From positions 31,275 to 95,274 of the forward strand of contig JAHEHJ010000004.1 in NCBI GenBank assembly GCA_024644655.1: a stretch of 64,000 nucleotides of DNA, read 5' to 3'. Shown in pieces: positions 18,555-28,383 of this stretch (positions are counted from its first letter, which is position 1; each line of letters begins with the position of its first letter). The position numbers and the translations under genes were made by a program. This stretch comes from Flavobacterium sp. (GTDB lineage Bacteria; Bacteroidota; Bacteroidia; Flavobacteriales; Flavobacteriaceae). The notes beneath the pieces were generated by a model. It was not told the origin of the DNA. It worked only from the letters and a program-made list of their open reading frames with translations, and did not search any database.

Positions 18555-19601
18555 ATGAAAAAGTTACTTATTACCGGTGGAGCAGGCTTTATAGGTTCCC
18601 ATGTAGTTAGACGTTTTGTGACGAAATATCCTAATTATAAAATATTTAATTTAGACGCATTAACTTATGCTGGAAATTTGCAAAATATATCAGATATTGA
18701 AAATGCTCCAAATTATACTTTTATAAAAGGCGATATTACAGTTGAAAAATTTATTGATCAGCTATTTTTTAAACATCAATTTGATGGAGTATTGCATTTA
18801 GCTGCAGAATCTCATGTAGATCGTTCAATATCGGACCCTTTGGCTTTTGTGAAAACAAATGTTATTGGAACTATGAATTTGTTGAATGCGTCTAATGCTA
18901 TTTGGAAAGGGAATAATGAAGGAAAACGTTTTTATCACATTAGTACTGATGAAGTTTATGGGAGTTTAGGCTCTTCTGGATTGTTTACTGAATCAACTCC
19001 TTATGACCCAAATTCGCCTTATTCTGCATCAAAAGCAAGTTCGGATCATTTTGTTAGAGCCTATGGAGAAACATATGGATTACCTTATGTAATTACAAAT
19101 TGTTCTAATAATTATGGTCCTAATCATTTTCCAGAGAAATTAATTCCCTTATTTATAAATAATATTATTAATGAAAAACCATTACCTGTATATGGAGATG
19201 GTAAATACACTAGAGATTGGCTTTATGTAGAAGATCATGCTGTTGCTATTGATTTAGTTTTTCATGAAGGTAGAAATAATGAGACCTATAATATTGGAGG
19301 TTTTAATGAATGGAAGAATATAGATTTAGTAAAATTGCTTTGCCATCAGATGGATAATAAGTTGGGGAGAAATGTAGGGGATTCTGAAAAATTAATTACT
19401 TATGTAAAGGATAGACCAGGTCATGATTTGAGATATGCAATTGACGCAACAAAAATAAATAAAGAGTTGGGATGGAAGCCTTCAGTTACATTTGAACAAG
19501 GATTGGAAAAAACAATAGATTGGTACTTATCAAATGAGGATTGGTTAAAAAATGTAACATCAGGGGATTATTTGAAATATTATGAAAGTCAATATTTGTA
19601 A
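18555..19601 (+). CDS. rfbB: dTDP-glucose 4,6-dehydratase
   Basis: 348 aa extended SDR. It converts dTDP-glucose to dTDP-4-keto-6-deoxyglucose, the precursor of rhamnose and other deoxysugars. Motifs: [45 protein letters not shown] with the catalytic Asp-Glu pair, YSASKASSDHFVRAY, NCSNNYGPNHFPEKLIPL and DRPGHDLRYAID. No rmlA, rmlC or rmlD lies nearby, so the full deoxysugar pathway must be completed elsewhere. It ends 201 bases before a regulator gene with its own promoter. Confidence 0.96.
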   Translation: MKKLLITGGAGFIGSHVVRRFVTKYPNYKIFNLDALTYAGNLQNISDIENAPNYTFIKGDITVEKFIDQLFFKHQFDGVLHLAAESHVDRSISDPLAFVKTNVIGTMNLLNASNAIWKGNNEGKRFYHISTDEVYGSLGSSGLFTESTPYDPNSPYSASKASSDHFVRAYGETYGLPYVITNCSNNYGPNHFPEKLIPLFINNIINEKPLPVYGDGKYTRDWLYVEDHAVAIDLVFHEGRNNETYNIGGFNEWKNIDLVKLLCHQMDNKLGRNVGDSEKLITYVKDRPGHDLRYAIDATKINKELGWKPSVTFEQGLEKTIDWYLSNEDWLKNVTSGDYLKYYESQYL

Positions 19602-19749
19602 TTCAAAAAATTCTTGAGTTACAGTCGATGTGAAATGATTTAAATAATATGTTTAAGGATTATTTTGTAATAAAAACCGTTTATTTTTAGCTAGCAAATT
19701 TCTTTTTATATTTTTATATTCTTATTTTCTTATATTATTATAACTTCTT

Positions 19750-19799
19750 TTTGGTTATCTTGATTAAACGAGTACTTTTGTTACTCGTTTTCTTTTTTT
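19750..19799 (+). promoter_or_regulatory. Promoter enclosed by a perfect inverted repeat, also terminator-like
   Basis: TTTG (19750-19753), a 19-base spacer and TACTTTTG (19773-19780) form a strong Bacteroidota promoter. The -7 element fills the loop of a perfect inverted repeat AAACGAGTA (19766-19774) and TACTCGTTT (19782-19790). The repeat is followed by TCTTTTTTT, so it could also work as an intrinsic terminator for transcripts from rfbB. The next start codon is at 19803. Confidence 0.65.
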
Positions 19800-19802
19800 A
19801 TT

Positions 19803-20303
19803 ATGCTTGAATCACTTATAACCTCTAAAACTCGTCTTCGTATTTTGATAAAGTTCTTTATCAATGTTACAAATAATGGTCATTTAAGAGGGTTGGCTGA
19901 TGAAATGCATGAATCAACTAATGCTATTCGTAAAGAATTGAATAATCTTACTGAAGCTGGTTATTTAGAAAAAGAAACAATTCAAAATAGGGTGAATTAT
20001 AAAGCGAATACCAAACATCCTTTATTTAATACTTTACAAAAAATCATACATCAACATATAGGTTTAGATTCAATTGTAACTACAATTTTGACTCGTATGG
20101 GATCAATTAAAAAAATAGTTGTAATTGGAGATTATGCTAATGGAAATGATACTGGTGAAATTGAAGTAGTTTTAGTTGGAGATAATATTAATACAGAATA
20201 TATTAAAAATATAACTTTAAAGATTGAAAATAAAATTAAAAGAAAAGTTATTTTTATTGTTTTATCAAGTTTTGATGGTGCGGGACTAATTATATTTGAA
20301 TAA
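19803..20303 (+). CDS. Winged-helix regulator with nucleotidyltransferase-like C-terminal domain
   Basis: 166 aa. Residues ~1-80 form an ArsR/MarR-like winged helix: TSKTRLRILIKFF, GHLRGLADEMHESTNAIRKEL (recognition region) and LTEAGYLEKETI with the wing. Residues ~95-166 (MGSIKKIVVIGDYANG, IEVVLVGDNI, and KVIFIVLSSF) resemble a small nucleotidyltransferase-fold domain without an evident complete metal-binding triad. Proteins of this build often occur inside Flavobacteriia polysaccharide clusters just before the ABC transporter genes. It probably controls the downstream transporter block or itself; no target is proven. Confidence 0.75.
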   Translation: MLESLITSKTRLRILIKFFINVTNNGHLRGLADEMHESTNAIRKELNNLTEAGYLEKETIQNRVNYKANTKHPLFNTLQKIIHQHIGLDSIVTTILTRMGSIKKIVVIGDYANGNDTGEIEVVLVGDNINTEYIKNITLKIENKIKRKVIFIVLSSFDGAGLIIFE

Positions 20304-20333
20304 TTTTTATATACAATTTAATTTATTTATTAA

Positions 20334-21185
20334 ATGGATTCTAAATCACAAAAATGGACTGAAGAAATTCAAGCAGAAAATTCTTTAATGTCCATCAATT
20401 TATTAGAAGTATGGAATTATAGGGACTTGCTGTTAATGCTTGTGAAAAGGGATTTTATAACTTTTTATAAGCAAACAATTTTGGGCCCTATTTGGTTTTT
20501 TGTACAGCCAATTTTTACAACTATTATATATGTAATTTTATTTGGACAAGTTGCTAAATTATCTACTGATGGACTTCCACAGATGCCATTTTATTTAGCT
20601 GGTATTACTATTTGGAATTACTTTTCAGATTCATTATCAAAGACATCAACAGTCTTTAAGGATAATGCTAGTGTTTTTGGTAAAGTATATTTTCCAAGGT
20701 TAATTATGCCTTTATCAATTGTTGTATCTAATTTAATGAAATTTGCAATTCAATTCGGATTATTTATATCAGTTGTACTTTATTTTACTTTTGTTCAAAA
20801 AAATATTCATCCTAATATTTGGATACTTGCAACTCCATATTTAATCCTTTTGATGGCTGGATTTGCAATGGGTTTAGGTATGATTTTTTCTTCATTGACA
20901 ACAAAATATAAAGATTTAGTTTTTTTGTTGTCTTTTGGTATCCAATTGTTTATGTATGCAACACCGGTAATATATTCTATTTCTTCTATCCCTTTGAAAT
21001 ATAAATGGGTAGTTAATGTTAATCCATTAACTGGAATATTTGAATGTTTTAGATATGCTTATTTAGGATCTGGTGAATTCAACCCTTTTAGTTTATTGAC
21101 AAGTACATTTACTATAATAGTATTACTTTTTTTAGGTGTAATTGTTTTTAATAAAGTTGAAAAAAGCTTTATGGACACAGTATAA
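20334..21185 (+). CDS. wzm: ABC-2 type polysaccharide export permease (Wzm-like)
   Basis: 283 aa with six membrane helices, of the ABC-2 polysaccharide export family. The N-terminal amphipathic region (NYRDLLLMLVKRDFITFYKQTILGP) precedes helix one, as in Wzm/KpsM/TagG relatives. Conserved parts include GPIWFFVQPIFTTIIYV, PFYLAGITIWNYFSD, KVYFPRLIMPLS and ATPVIYSISSIP. With the ATPase encoded 28 bases downstream it should export a lipid-linked glycan across the inner membrane. It is 30 bases behind the regulator gene. Confidence 0.94.
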   Translation: MDSKSQKWTEEIQAENSLMSINLLEVWNYRDLLLMLVKRDFITFYKQTILGPIWFFVQPIFTTIIYVILFGQVAKLSTDGLPQMPFYLAGITIWNYFSDSLSKTSTVFKDNASVFGKVYFPRLIMPLSIVVSNLMKFAIQFGLFISVVLYFTFVQKNIHPNIWILATPYLILLMAGFAMGLGMIFSSLTTKYKDLVFLLSFGIQLFMYATPVIYSISSIPLKYKWVVNVNPLTGIFECFRYAYLGSGEFNPFSLLTSTFTIIVLLFLGVIVFNKVEKSFMDTV

Positions 21186-21212
21186 AATATTTAATATTTT
21201 TAATGAATTATA

Positions 21213-22490
21213 ATGAGAAATTTAGTTATAAAGGCTGAAAATATATCCAAACAATATCGTTTAGGGGAAGTAGGTACGGGTACATTAAGCCATGATTTAA
21301 ATAGATTTTGGTATAAAATTAGAGGAAAGGATGATCCATATATTAAAATAGGTGAGGCCAATGATCGAAGTAAAAAAGGTCAAAGTGATTATGTGTGGTC
21401 TCTTAGAGATGTTGATTTTGAAATAAATCAAGGCGATGCAGTTGGTATTATAGGTAGAAATGGTGCCGGTAAAAGTACGTTGTTAAAACTTTTAAGTAAA
21501 GTGACAAAGCCAACAACAGGAAGTTTTAAAATTAATGGAAGAATAGCTTCACTTTTAGAAGTAGGGACAGGATTTAATCCAGAAATGACTGGTCGTGAAA
21601 ATGTTTTTCTCAATGGTGCCATATTAGGTATGAGTCGAAGTGAAATCACTAGGAAATTAGATGAAATAATAGACTTTAGTGGAGTTGAAAGATATATTGA
21701 TACCCCTGTAAAAAGGTATAGTAGTGGGATGTATGTTAGATTAGCTTTTGCTGTTGCTGCTCATTTAGAAAGTGAAATACTCATAGTTGATGAAGTATTA
21801 GCTGTAGGTGATGCTGAATTTCAAAAGAAGTGCCTAGGTAAAATGGGAGATGTTAGTAAAGGTGAGGGTAGAACAGTATTATTTGTAAGCCATAATCTAG
21901 CTTCTGTTCAAAACTTATGTAATAAAGGTTTTTTATTGGAAAAAGGAAATTTGATTGCAAATGATAGAATAGAGAATGTTTTACAACAATATCAATTGTC
22001 TAATCAAGATACAAATAAAAATATATTAGATTTTGATAGAAAAGGCACTGGTTTAATTCGGCTTTCAGAAATAAATTTGATTTCAAAAGAAAATGATTTT
22101 GAAAAAGGCACATTTTTCCTAGGTGAAAAATTCTATATAAAGTTGAAGTTAAATAAAATTCAAAAGGGAAGTGTTAATAATGTTAGAATTATTATTGGTA
22201 TCTATAATTTAATGGATGAAGGATATTTAAGATTTGATAGTAAAACATTAAATACTCAATATACAATTGAAGAAGACGAGACATTTATTATCTGTGATAT
22301 TGAAGAGCATCTGAATATAAAGCCGGATAAATATTATATAAATGTAGCAATATTAAGTCATGATGTTTTAATAGATCATATTACCAATGTTAAAGGATTT
22401 TATATTGATAACTCAGACTATTATAAGACAGGTAGAAATATTGATGATTCTCATTTAGCAAAAGTGTATTATAAACATAAATGGTTATAA
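21213..22490 (+). CDS. wzt: ABC transporter ATPase with carbohydrate-binding-like C-terminal domain (Wzt-like)
   Basis: 425 aa. Residues ~1-245 are a polysaccharide-type nucleotide-binding domain with Walker A GRNGAGKST (81-89), signature YSSGM (169-173), Walker B ILIVDE (189-194) and the switch His in VSHN. It carries the extra ~40-residue insertion before the Walker A (SHDLNRFWYKIRG region) typical of this class. Residues ~280-425 are a beta-rich extension like the Wzt C-terminal domain that in O9a-type systems binds the modified non-reducing end of the glycan. Such an extension suggests that export depends on a terminal modification, perhaps made by the neighbouring methyltransferase. Confidence 0.93.
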   Translation: MRNLVIKAENISKQYRLGEVGTGTLSHDLNRFWYKIRGKDDPYIKIGEANDRSKKGQSDYVWSLRDVDFEINQGDAVGIIGRNGAGKSTLLKLLSKVTKPTTGSFKINGRIASLLEVGTGFNPEMTGRENVFLNGAILGMSRSEITRKLDEIIDFSGVERYIDTPVKRYSSGMYVRLAFAVAAHLESEILIVDEVLAVGDAEFQKKCLGKMGDVSKGEGRTVLFVSHNLASVQNLCNKGFLLEKGNLIANDRIENVLQQYQLSNQDTNKNILDFDRKGTGLIRLSEINLISKENDFEKGTFFLGEKFYIKLKLNKIQKGSVNNVRIIIGIYNLMDEGYLRFDSKTLNTQYTIEEDETFIICDIEEHLNIKPDKYYINVAILSHDVLIDHITNVKGFYIDNSDYYKTGRNIDDSHLAKVYYKHKWL

Positions 22491-22499
22491 ATAAATACT

Positions 22500-23963
22500 A
22501 TGAAAAAAATTGAAAATGTTATTTTTTCACACAAATCAATGGTTGATGATTTTGGACGAGTTTTCTTTTATGAAGATCGTGTTTTTCGATTAATAAATAA
22601 TGAAAAAAAAGAATATTGTATTGAATTATTAAATTCTGATTTATTCAAAATTCTAATAGAAGAAAAATACATACCGTTTACTAAAATTTCCGAAGAATTT
22701 AGTACAGAAGAAAGATTAATTTTAGAGCATAAAAAAGTATTGGAAACAGTACAGCATGAATGGTCTTTTTTAATGTATAAGGAGGCAGCTCTAAAAGTTT
22801 TTGAATTAAATGAATTATGTAATAAATATGGCTATGAATTAAAAGATGCACATACATTAAATGTGTTGTTTAATAACGTTACTCCATTATATATCGACTT
22901 TGGTAGTATTTCGAAAAAAAACAATAAAAAAAGAGATTGGTTTGCATATATTGAATATTTAAATTCATTTTATCTCCCATTATTGTTTTGGAGCCAAAAT
23001 AAACATTTCATAGTTAGAAAGCTTCTTGAAAGTAATTTTTATAAATTGTATACAATTCCAGATCAGTCAATTGAAGAGACGGGTTTGCTGAAAATTGTAG
23101 GTGTTAATTATAAAAAATACAGTTATAAATTTAGAAATTTTAAATTATTTGAAGCTAATGAAAAGGTCTCTGTTTTAACTTTTATTTCTAAATCAATAAA
23201 TTATTTATATAAAATTATTTTTAAAAGAAAGAGTTGTGTTTTAGGATATAATACAAATACGTTGAAAGATTATTTTTCTCAAAATAGACTAAAAGATAAT
23301 TTATTAAAATTAAACTCGCCTAATTTAGCAAGTCAATGGGAAGGATATCACAATAATTTTTATAATTCAATTGATGAAGTTAATTACTCATTTAGGTTTA
23401 AAAGATTATTAGAGATAATAAATCAATATAGTGATATTAAATCAATCATTGATTTAGCAGGGAATGAAGGATATTTTTCTATTTTATTGTCTAATAATAT
23501 AAAATTAGAAAGAATTATATTAGCTGATTATGATGAAAACGCAATCGATAAAGCATTTTATAATATTAAAAAATTAGAGATTCAAAATATCACTCCAATA
23601 TTGTTGAACTTTATGTTCACGTTAGATCAACTCGGAACAGCAAAAAGATTGAAGTCTGATTTAGTTGTTTCTTTAGCAGTTACGCATCATTTAATTCTTA
23701 CGGGTAATTATTCATTAGCTACAATCTTTGAAAGACTATCCCTTTTCTCAAATAAATATGTTATGGTTGAATTCATGCCTTTAGGGCTTTGGAGTCTTGA
23801 CCATAAAATTGAACATGAATTACCCAAATGGTATACATTAGAATGGTTTAGAGATGAATTTGAGAATTATTTTGAATTAATTTTAGAGGAAAAGTTAGAA
23901 GAAAATAGAATAGTATTTTTTGGTAAATTAAAACAAAATGTTAATAATGAAAAGTCTAATTAA
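22500..23963 (+). CDS. NoeA-like methyltransferase with N-terminal kinase-like segment
   Basis: 487 aa. The C-terminal half is a class I SAM-dependent methyltransferase: IDLAGNEGYFSILLS (~317-330) is the SAM glycine loop, RIILADYDENAID gives the acidic residue, and DLVVSLAVTHHL the later motif. The N-terminal part contains LKDAHTLNVLFNNV followed by LYIDFGSIS (~112-137), the arrangement seen in NoeA-like host-specificity proteins and reminiscent of a kinase catalytic loop and D-F-G, though probably not an active kinase. Placed directly after wzt, it may cap or decorate the polymer end. The substrate is unknown. Confidence 0.75.
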   Translation: MKKIENVIFSHKSMVDDFGRVFFYEDRVFRLINNEKKEYCIELLNSDLFKILIEEKYIPFTKISEEFSTEERLILEHKKVLETVQHEWSFLMYKEAALKVFELNELCNKYGYELKDAHTLNVLFNNVTPLYIDFGSISKKNNKKRDWFAYIEYLNSFYLPLLFWSQNKHFIVRKLLESNFYKLYTIPDQSIEETGLLKIVGVNYKKYSYKFRNFKLFEANEKVSVLTFISKSINYLYKIIFKRKSCVLGYNTNTLKDYFSQNRLKDNLLKLNSPNLASQWEGYHNNFYNSIDEVNYSFRFKRLLEIINQYSDIKSIIDLAGNEGYFSILLSNNIKLERIILADYDENAIDKAFYNIKKLEIQNITPILLNFMFTLDQLGTAKRLKSDLVVSLAVTHHLILTGNYSLATIFERLSLFSNKYVMVEFMPLGLWSLDHKIEHELPKWYTLEWFRDEFENYFELILEEKLEENRIVFFGKLKQNVNNEKSN

Positions 23964-24585
23964 AAATAAAATTAGAAATTTTATTTTAAGACTATTTCCT
24001 GAAATTAGGAATTTTCATAGTATAGTAAATCACAATACTATTCTTGGAAATAATACTAAGATATATCCAAAGGCTTATTTAAGCAATTCAGAAATTGGTA
24101 ATTATACTTATGTTTCTGAAAATTCTATTATAAAAAACACAACAATTGGAAAGTTTTGTTCTATAGGACCAAATTTGTTATGTGGATGGGGTTTACATCC
24201 AACAAATGGAATATCAACACATCCTATGTTTTATTCTTCTAAAAAGCAAAATGGGATGACATTATCTAATACTGATAAAATTGAGGAATGGAAACAAATT
24301 GTAATAGGTAATGATGTATTTATTGGGATGAATGTTACTATAATTGATGGTGTGAAAATTGGTGATGGAGCAATAATTGGTGCAGGTGCAATAGTATCAA
24401 AAGATATACCGCCATATTCAATTGCAGTTGGGAGTCCAATTCAGATAATAGGATCAAGATTTGATGATGATATAATAAATCAGCTTTTAACCATTAAATG
24501 GTGGGATTTTCAAGAAGATAAATTACAATTAATTGAAAAATATTTTTTTGATATTGAAAGGGCAATTGACGTTTTTAAAAATTAA
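23938..24585 (+). CDS. Hexapeptide-repeat O-acetyltransferase (CatB/Xat-like)
   Basis: 215 aa left-handed beta-helix acetyltransferase. Hexapeptide repeats run from NTILGNNTKIYPKAYL to VKIGDGAIIGAGAIVSKDIPPYSIAVG, and the loop GWGLHPTNGISTHPMFYS contains the catalytic His of the xenobiotic/streptogramin acetyltransferase group. In this setting it most likely O-acetylates a sugar. The start overlaps the preceding gene by 26 bases; a second ATG at 23947 is equally possible. Confidence 0.88.
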   Translation: MLIMKSLIKNKIRNFILRLFPEIRNFHSIVNHNTILGNNTKIYPKAYLSNSEIGNYTYVSENSIIKNTTIGKFCSIGPNLLCGWGLHPTNGISTHPMFYSSKKQNGMTLSNTDKIEEWKQIVIGNDVFIGMNVTIIDGVKIGDGAIIGAGAIVSKDIPPYSIAVGSPIQIIGSRFDDDIINQLLTIKWWDFQEDKLQLIEKYFFDIERAIDVFKN

Positions 24586-24587
24586 TC

Positions 24588-25508
24588 ATGGAAAAACATT
24601 CAAAAATATTTATAGCGGGTCATAATGGTATGGTAGGTAGTTCTATTCACCGAGAGCTACTTCGAATTGGATTTACGAATCTTGTTTTTAAATCTTCTAA
24701 AGAACTTGATCTCAGAAATAGTTTTGGTGTTCAATCTTTTTTTGAAACCGAACGTCCAGATTATGTGATTCTTGCAGCTGCAAAAGTTGGAGGTATAGTT
24801 GCAAACAATACTTATAAAGCTGATTTTTTGTATGATAATTTAATGATACAAAATAATGTTATTCATAATTCTTATTTAACTGGGGTTAAGAAATTATTGT
24901 TTTTAGGGTCAAGTTGTATATATCCAAAATATGCTCCACAACCCTTAAAGGAGGAATATTTATTGACAGGAATATTGGAACCTACAAATGAACCCTATGC
25001 AATTGCGAAAATAGCAGGAATTAAATTGTGTGATGCCTATCGTAGTCAATATGGTTGTAATTTTATTTCTGCTATGCCTACAAATCTTTATGGTTTGAAT
25101 GATAATTATGATTTAAACAATTCTCATGTTTTACCTGCGATGTTACGTAAATTTCATGAAGCAAAAATTGAAAATAAAAGTGAAGTTTTATTGTGGGGAG
25201 ATGGAAGTGCTCTACGTGAGTTTTTGCATGTTGATGATTTGGCAAAAGCTTGTTTGTCATTAATTGAAGGTTATGATGGAACAGGGCCAATTAATATAGG
25301 TACTGGATCCGATATTAGTATTCGTGATCTAGCAGAAATGATTAAATCAATTGTTGGTTTTGATGGAGAAATTTGTTGGGATACATCTAAACCGAATGGA
25401 ACACCAAGAAAATTATTAGATGTATCTAAAATACATGAATTGGGTTGGAAGCATCAAATTGATTTACAAGAAGGAATAAAAAGTGTTTATAAAGAAAAGT
25501 TTATATAA
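24588..25508 (+). CDS. fcl: GDP-L-fucose synthase
   Basis: 306 aa SDR epimerase/reductase that converts GDP-4-keto-6-deoxymannose to GDP-L-fucose using NADPH. Motifs: [17 protein letters not shown] for cofactor binding, [28 protein letters not shown] with the catalytic Ser, Cys and Tyr region, and YAIAKIAG with the Tyr-Lys pair. [12 protein letters not shown] and [14 protein letters not shown] complete the substrate pocket. It begins two bases after the acetyltransferase and overlaps gmd by one base. The order fcl-gmd is the reverse of E. coli. Confidence 0.96.
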   Translation: MEKHSKIFIAGHNGMVGSSIHRELLRIGFTNLVFKSSKELDLRNSFGVQSFFETERPDYVILAAAKVGGIVANNTYKADFLYDNLMIQNNVIHNSYLTGVKKLLFLGSSCIYPKYAPQPLKEEYLLTGILEPTNEPYAIAKIAGIKLCDAYRSQYGCNFISAMPTNLYGLNDNYDLNNSHVLPAMLRKFHEAKIENKSEVLLWGDGSALREFLHVDDLAKACLSLIEGYDGTGPINIGTGSDISIRDLAEMIKSIVGFDGEICWDTSKPNGTPRKLLDVSKIHELGWKHQIDLQEGIKSVYKEKFI

Positions 25509-26569
25509 TGAAAAAAGCTCTTATTACTGGAATTACAGGTCAAGATGGATCTTATTTAGCGGAATTATTACTTAGTAAAGGTTATGAAGTTCATGGTGTT
25601 AAACGAAGAGCATCTTCTTTTAATACTCAAAGAATCGATCATTTATATGTTGATTTACATGAGAAAAATGTTCAGTTTAAGTTACATTATGGTGATTTAA
25701 CAGATTCTACAAATATCATACGAATTATTCAAGAAGTTCAACCTGATGAAATATATAATTTGGGAGCTATGTCTCATGTTAAAGTGAGTTTTGATTCACC
25801 TGAATATGTAGCAAATGTAGACGGAATCGGGACACTTAGAATATTAGAAGCGGTGCGTATTTTAGGTTTAATAAAAAAAACACGTATTTATCAAGCATCT
25901 ACTTCAGAATTGTATGGTTTAGTTCAAGAAGTTCCACAATCTGAAACGACTCCTTTTTATCCAAGATCTCCTTATGGGGTTGCTAAAATATATGGTTTTT
26001 GGATAACGAAAAATTATAGAGAAGCATATGGTATGTATGCGTGTAATGGAATATTGTTTAATCATGAATCTCCTCGTAGAGGTGAAACTTTTGTGACAAG
26101 AAAAATAACAATGGCAATTGCTCGTATCGTTAAGAATATGCAAGACTGTTTGTATTTAGGGAATTTAAATGCACAAAGAGACTGGGGGCATGCAAAAGAT
26201 TATGTAGAAGCAATGTGGCTAATGTTACAACAAGATGAGCCAGAAGATTTTGTAATTGCAACAGGTGTTACTACAACAGTGCGCGATTTTGTAATAATGG
26301 CATTTTTAGAATTTGGAATTGATTTAAAATTTATTGGGTCATTTGAAGAAGAATATGCCGTTGTTTTACAATGTAATAATCCGGAATATCAATTAGAAAT
26401 TGGAAGTGTTGTTGTGCGAGTTGATCCAAAATATTTCAGACCAACTGAAGTTGATTTGTTAATTGGAAATCCAAAAAAAGCAAATGAAAAATTAAAATGG
26501 ATTCCAAAATATAATTTAAAAGCATTGGTGAAAGAAATGGTAGAAAATGATATTGAATTGTTAAAATAA
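25508..26569 (+). CDS. gmd: GDP-mannose 4,6-dehydratase
   Basis: 353 aa. It makes GDP-4-keto-6-deoxymannose, the substrate of Fcl encoded immediately upstream. Motifs: [46 protein letters not shown] with Thr-x-Glu, YGVAKIYG with Tyr-Lys, [17 protein letters not shown] and [19 protein letters not shown]. The stretch [12 protein letters not shown] has Met where many enzymes have Gln. No manB or manC is seen in the window, so GDP-mannose must come from elsewhere. Confidence 0.96.
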   Translation: MKKALITGITGQDGSYLAELLLSKGYEVHGVKRRASSFNTQRIDHLYVDLHEKNVQFKLHYGDLTDSTNIIRIIQEVQPDEIYNLGAMSHVKVSFDSPEYVANVDGIGTLRILEAVRILGLIKKTRIYQASTSELYGLVQEVPQSETTPFYPRSPYGVAKIYGFWITKNYREAYGMYACNGILFNHESPRRGETFVTRKITMAIARIVKNMQDCLYLGNLNAQRDWGHAKDYVEAMWLMLQQDEPEDFVIATGVTTTVRDFVIMAFLEFGIDLKFIGSFEEEYAVVLQCNNPEYQLEIGSVVVRVDPKYFRPTEVDLLIGNPKKANEKLKWIPKYNLKALVKEMVENDIELLK

Positions 26570-26601
26570 TAACTTGTTACAAAACCATCTATAAAGATAA
26601 A

Positions 26602-27369
26602 ATGAATCTTTTTTTCTCTATCATTATTCCAACGTATAATTCCAATGCAACAATTTCAATTGCGTTGAATAGTATTATAACTCAAACATTTCAAAATTTC
26701 GAAATAATAATTGTTGACGGATTATCAAATGATAATACAATTTCGACAATTCGTGAATTTCAAGATGATAGAATTAAAATATACAGCGAAAAAGATAAAG
26801 GAGTATATGATGCTATGAATAAAGGTATCAATTATTCAAAAGGAAAGTGGATTTATTTCATGGGAAGTGATGATTATTTTTATGACAATACAACTCTTTT
26901 TTTTATTTCTAATAAATTGAAATGGACTACTAAAAATGTATTATATGGTAATGTATTAATTAAAGGGGATACTGGTTGGGCAAAAGATGGTAAAATATAT
27001 AATGGTAAATTTTCTTTACAAAAATTATTAAGAGGAAACATATGCCATCAAAGCATGTTTTATAAAAGAAAATTTATTGTTAAAAATAAATTGGAATATA
27101 ATTTAAGATATGTTGTTTCTGCAGATTGGGATTATAATATACGATGTAGGTTAATCACTTCATTTATGTATGTAAATAAGATAATAGCTGTTTTTAATGC
27201 AGGAGGTCTTTCAACTGGTAAGAATAGTAACGAATACAATACAAATGAAATTATTGATAAGTATAAATATTTATATAAGTCAGATTTAAAGAATTCAATT
27301 AAAAGCCGTTTAAAAAGAGGTTTAATTTTTATCACAGATAAAATTAAATTCAAAAGCAATACTAATTAA
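26602..27369 (+). CDS. Family 2 glycosyltransferase
   Basis: 255 aa GT-A fold transferase. It starts FFSIIIPTYNSNATI, has IIIVDGLSNDNT, then DKGVYDAMNKGI and the metal-binding MGSDDYF. The DKGVYDAMNKG segment is typical of the WcaE/colanic-acid-like branch. A basic C-terminal tail (KSRLKRGLIFITDKIKF) may associate with the inner face of the membrane. It follows gmd by 32 bases. Donor and acceptor are unknown. Confidence 0.88.
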   Translation: MNLFFSIIIPTYNSNATISIALNSIITQTFQNFEIIIVDGLSNDNTISTIREFQDDRIKIYSEKDKGVYDAMNKGINYSKGKWIYFMGSDDYFYDNTTLFFISNKLKWTTKNVLYGNVLIKGDTGWAKDGKIYNGKFSLQKLLRGNICHQSMFYKRKFIVKNKLEYNLRYVVSADWDYNIRCRLITSFMYVNKIIAVFNAGGLSTGKNSNEYNTNEIIDKYKYLYKSDLKNSIKSRLKRGLIFITDKIKFKSNTN

Positions 27370-27383
27370 GAAATATAATAAGC

Positions 27384-28373
27384 ATGAAAACAGTTGTTTT
27401 TACCCTTTGTTCCAATAATTACCTTGCACATGCAAAAACATTAGGGGATTCAATTATTGAAAAGAATCCAAATGTTATATTTATTATAGGATTGGTAGAT
27501 AAAAAAAATCCTGAAATTGATTATAGCTTATTTAGTGCATTCGATATAATTGAATATGATGAAATAAAATGTGTTGATTTTCCTAACATGCTTTCATCTT
27601 ATACGATTGTAGAATTTAATACTGCCGTAAAACCATTTTATATTGAAATGTTATGGGAAAGGTATGGGAAAGAATGTTTTATTTATTATATAGACCCTGA
27701 TATCGTTTTTTACTCGCCCATAGAAGAATTGAATACATACTTGAATACAAATGATATTATTATCACTCCACATTTAATTAAAGCACAAATACCTATAAAT
27801 TCAGTAGAAACTAATTTGTTAAAAACTGGCATTTTTAATTTAGGTTTTATTGGATTAAAATTTTCTGAAAATACAGTTGAATTCATTAAATGGTGGCAAG
27901 AGCGATTGAAAGTATATTGTTATATGGATAAAAAGGAAACTTTTTATGTAGATCAAATTTGGGTAAATTTTGTTCCTGCACTTTTTGATAAGGTTTTTAT
28001 TTTAAGAGAACCAATTTATAATATGGCATGGTGGAATTTATCTGAAAGAAAATTATTAGAACTTAATGGCGAATATTATGTAAATAATAATTTGCATAAA
28101 TTAATGTTTTTTCATTTTAGTGGTTACAAGCCAGGAAGTAATAAAATGATAGGAAGAATTGATAATGATGACTATAGTTTTGAAAAAAGGCCTGATTTAG
28201 AAAAGATATTTCTCGAATATGAGCATTCATTACTAAAAAATAATCTAAAATCATTATCTAAAACAAAGCCTTTGATCAAATTTAAAGATAAAAAGGTTTC
28301 AACAAGACAAAGAATAGGCATGTCATTGAGATATAGGTTTGATTTAGTTTTAAAAAAGGTTTTTAATATTTGA
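27384..28373 (+). CDS. Probable GT-A glycosyltransferase (GT8-like)
   Basis: 329 aa. The N-terminus TVVFTLCSNNYLAHAKTLGDS and a D-x-D motif in YYIDPDIVFYSP indicate a nucleotide-diphospho-sugar transferase of the GT8-like type. YVDQIWVNFVP and MAWWNLSERK followed by MFFHFSGYKPG are further landmarks seen in such capsule enzymes. It lies 14 bases after the previous transferase in a tight run. The sugar transferred cannot be predicted. Confidence 0.75.
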   Translation: MKTVVFTLCSNNYLAHAKTLGDSIIEKNPNVIFIIGLVDKKNPEIDYSLFSAFDIIEYDEIKCVDFPNMLSSYTIVEFNTAVKPFYIEMLWERYGKECFIYYIDPDIVFYSPIEELNTYLNTNDIIITPHLIKAQIPINSVETNLLKTGIFNLGFIGLKFSENTVEFIKWWQERLKVYCYMDKKETFYVDQIWVNFVPALFDKVFILREPIYNMAWWNLSERKLLELNGEYYVNNNLHKLMFFHFSGYKPGSNKMIGRIDNDDYSFEKRPDLEKIFLEYEHSLLKNNLKSLSKTKPLIKFKDKKVSTRQRIGMSLRYRFDLVLKKVFNI

Positions 28374-28383
28374 AATTAGTATT

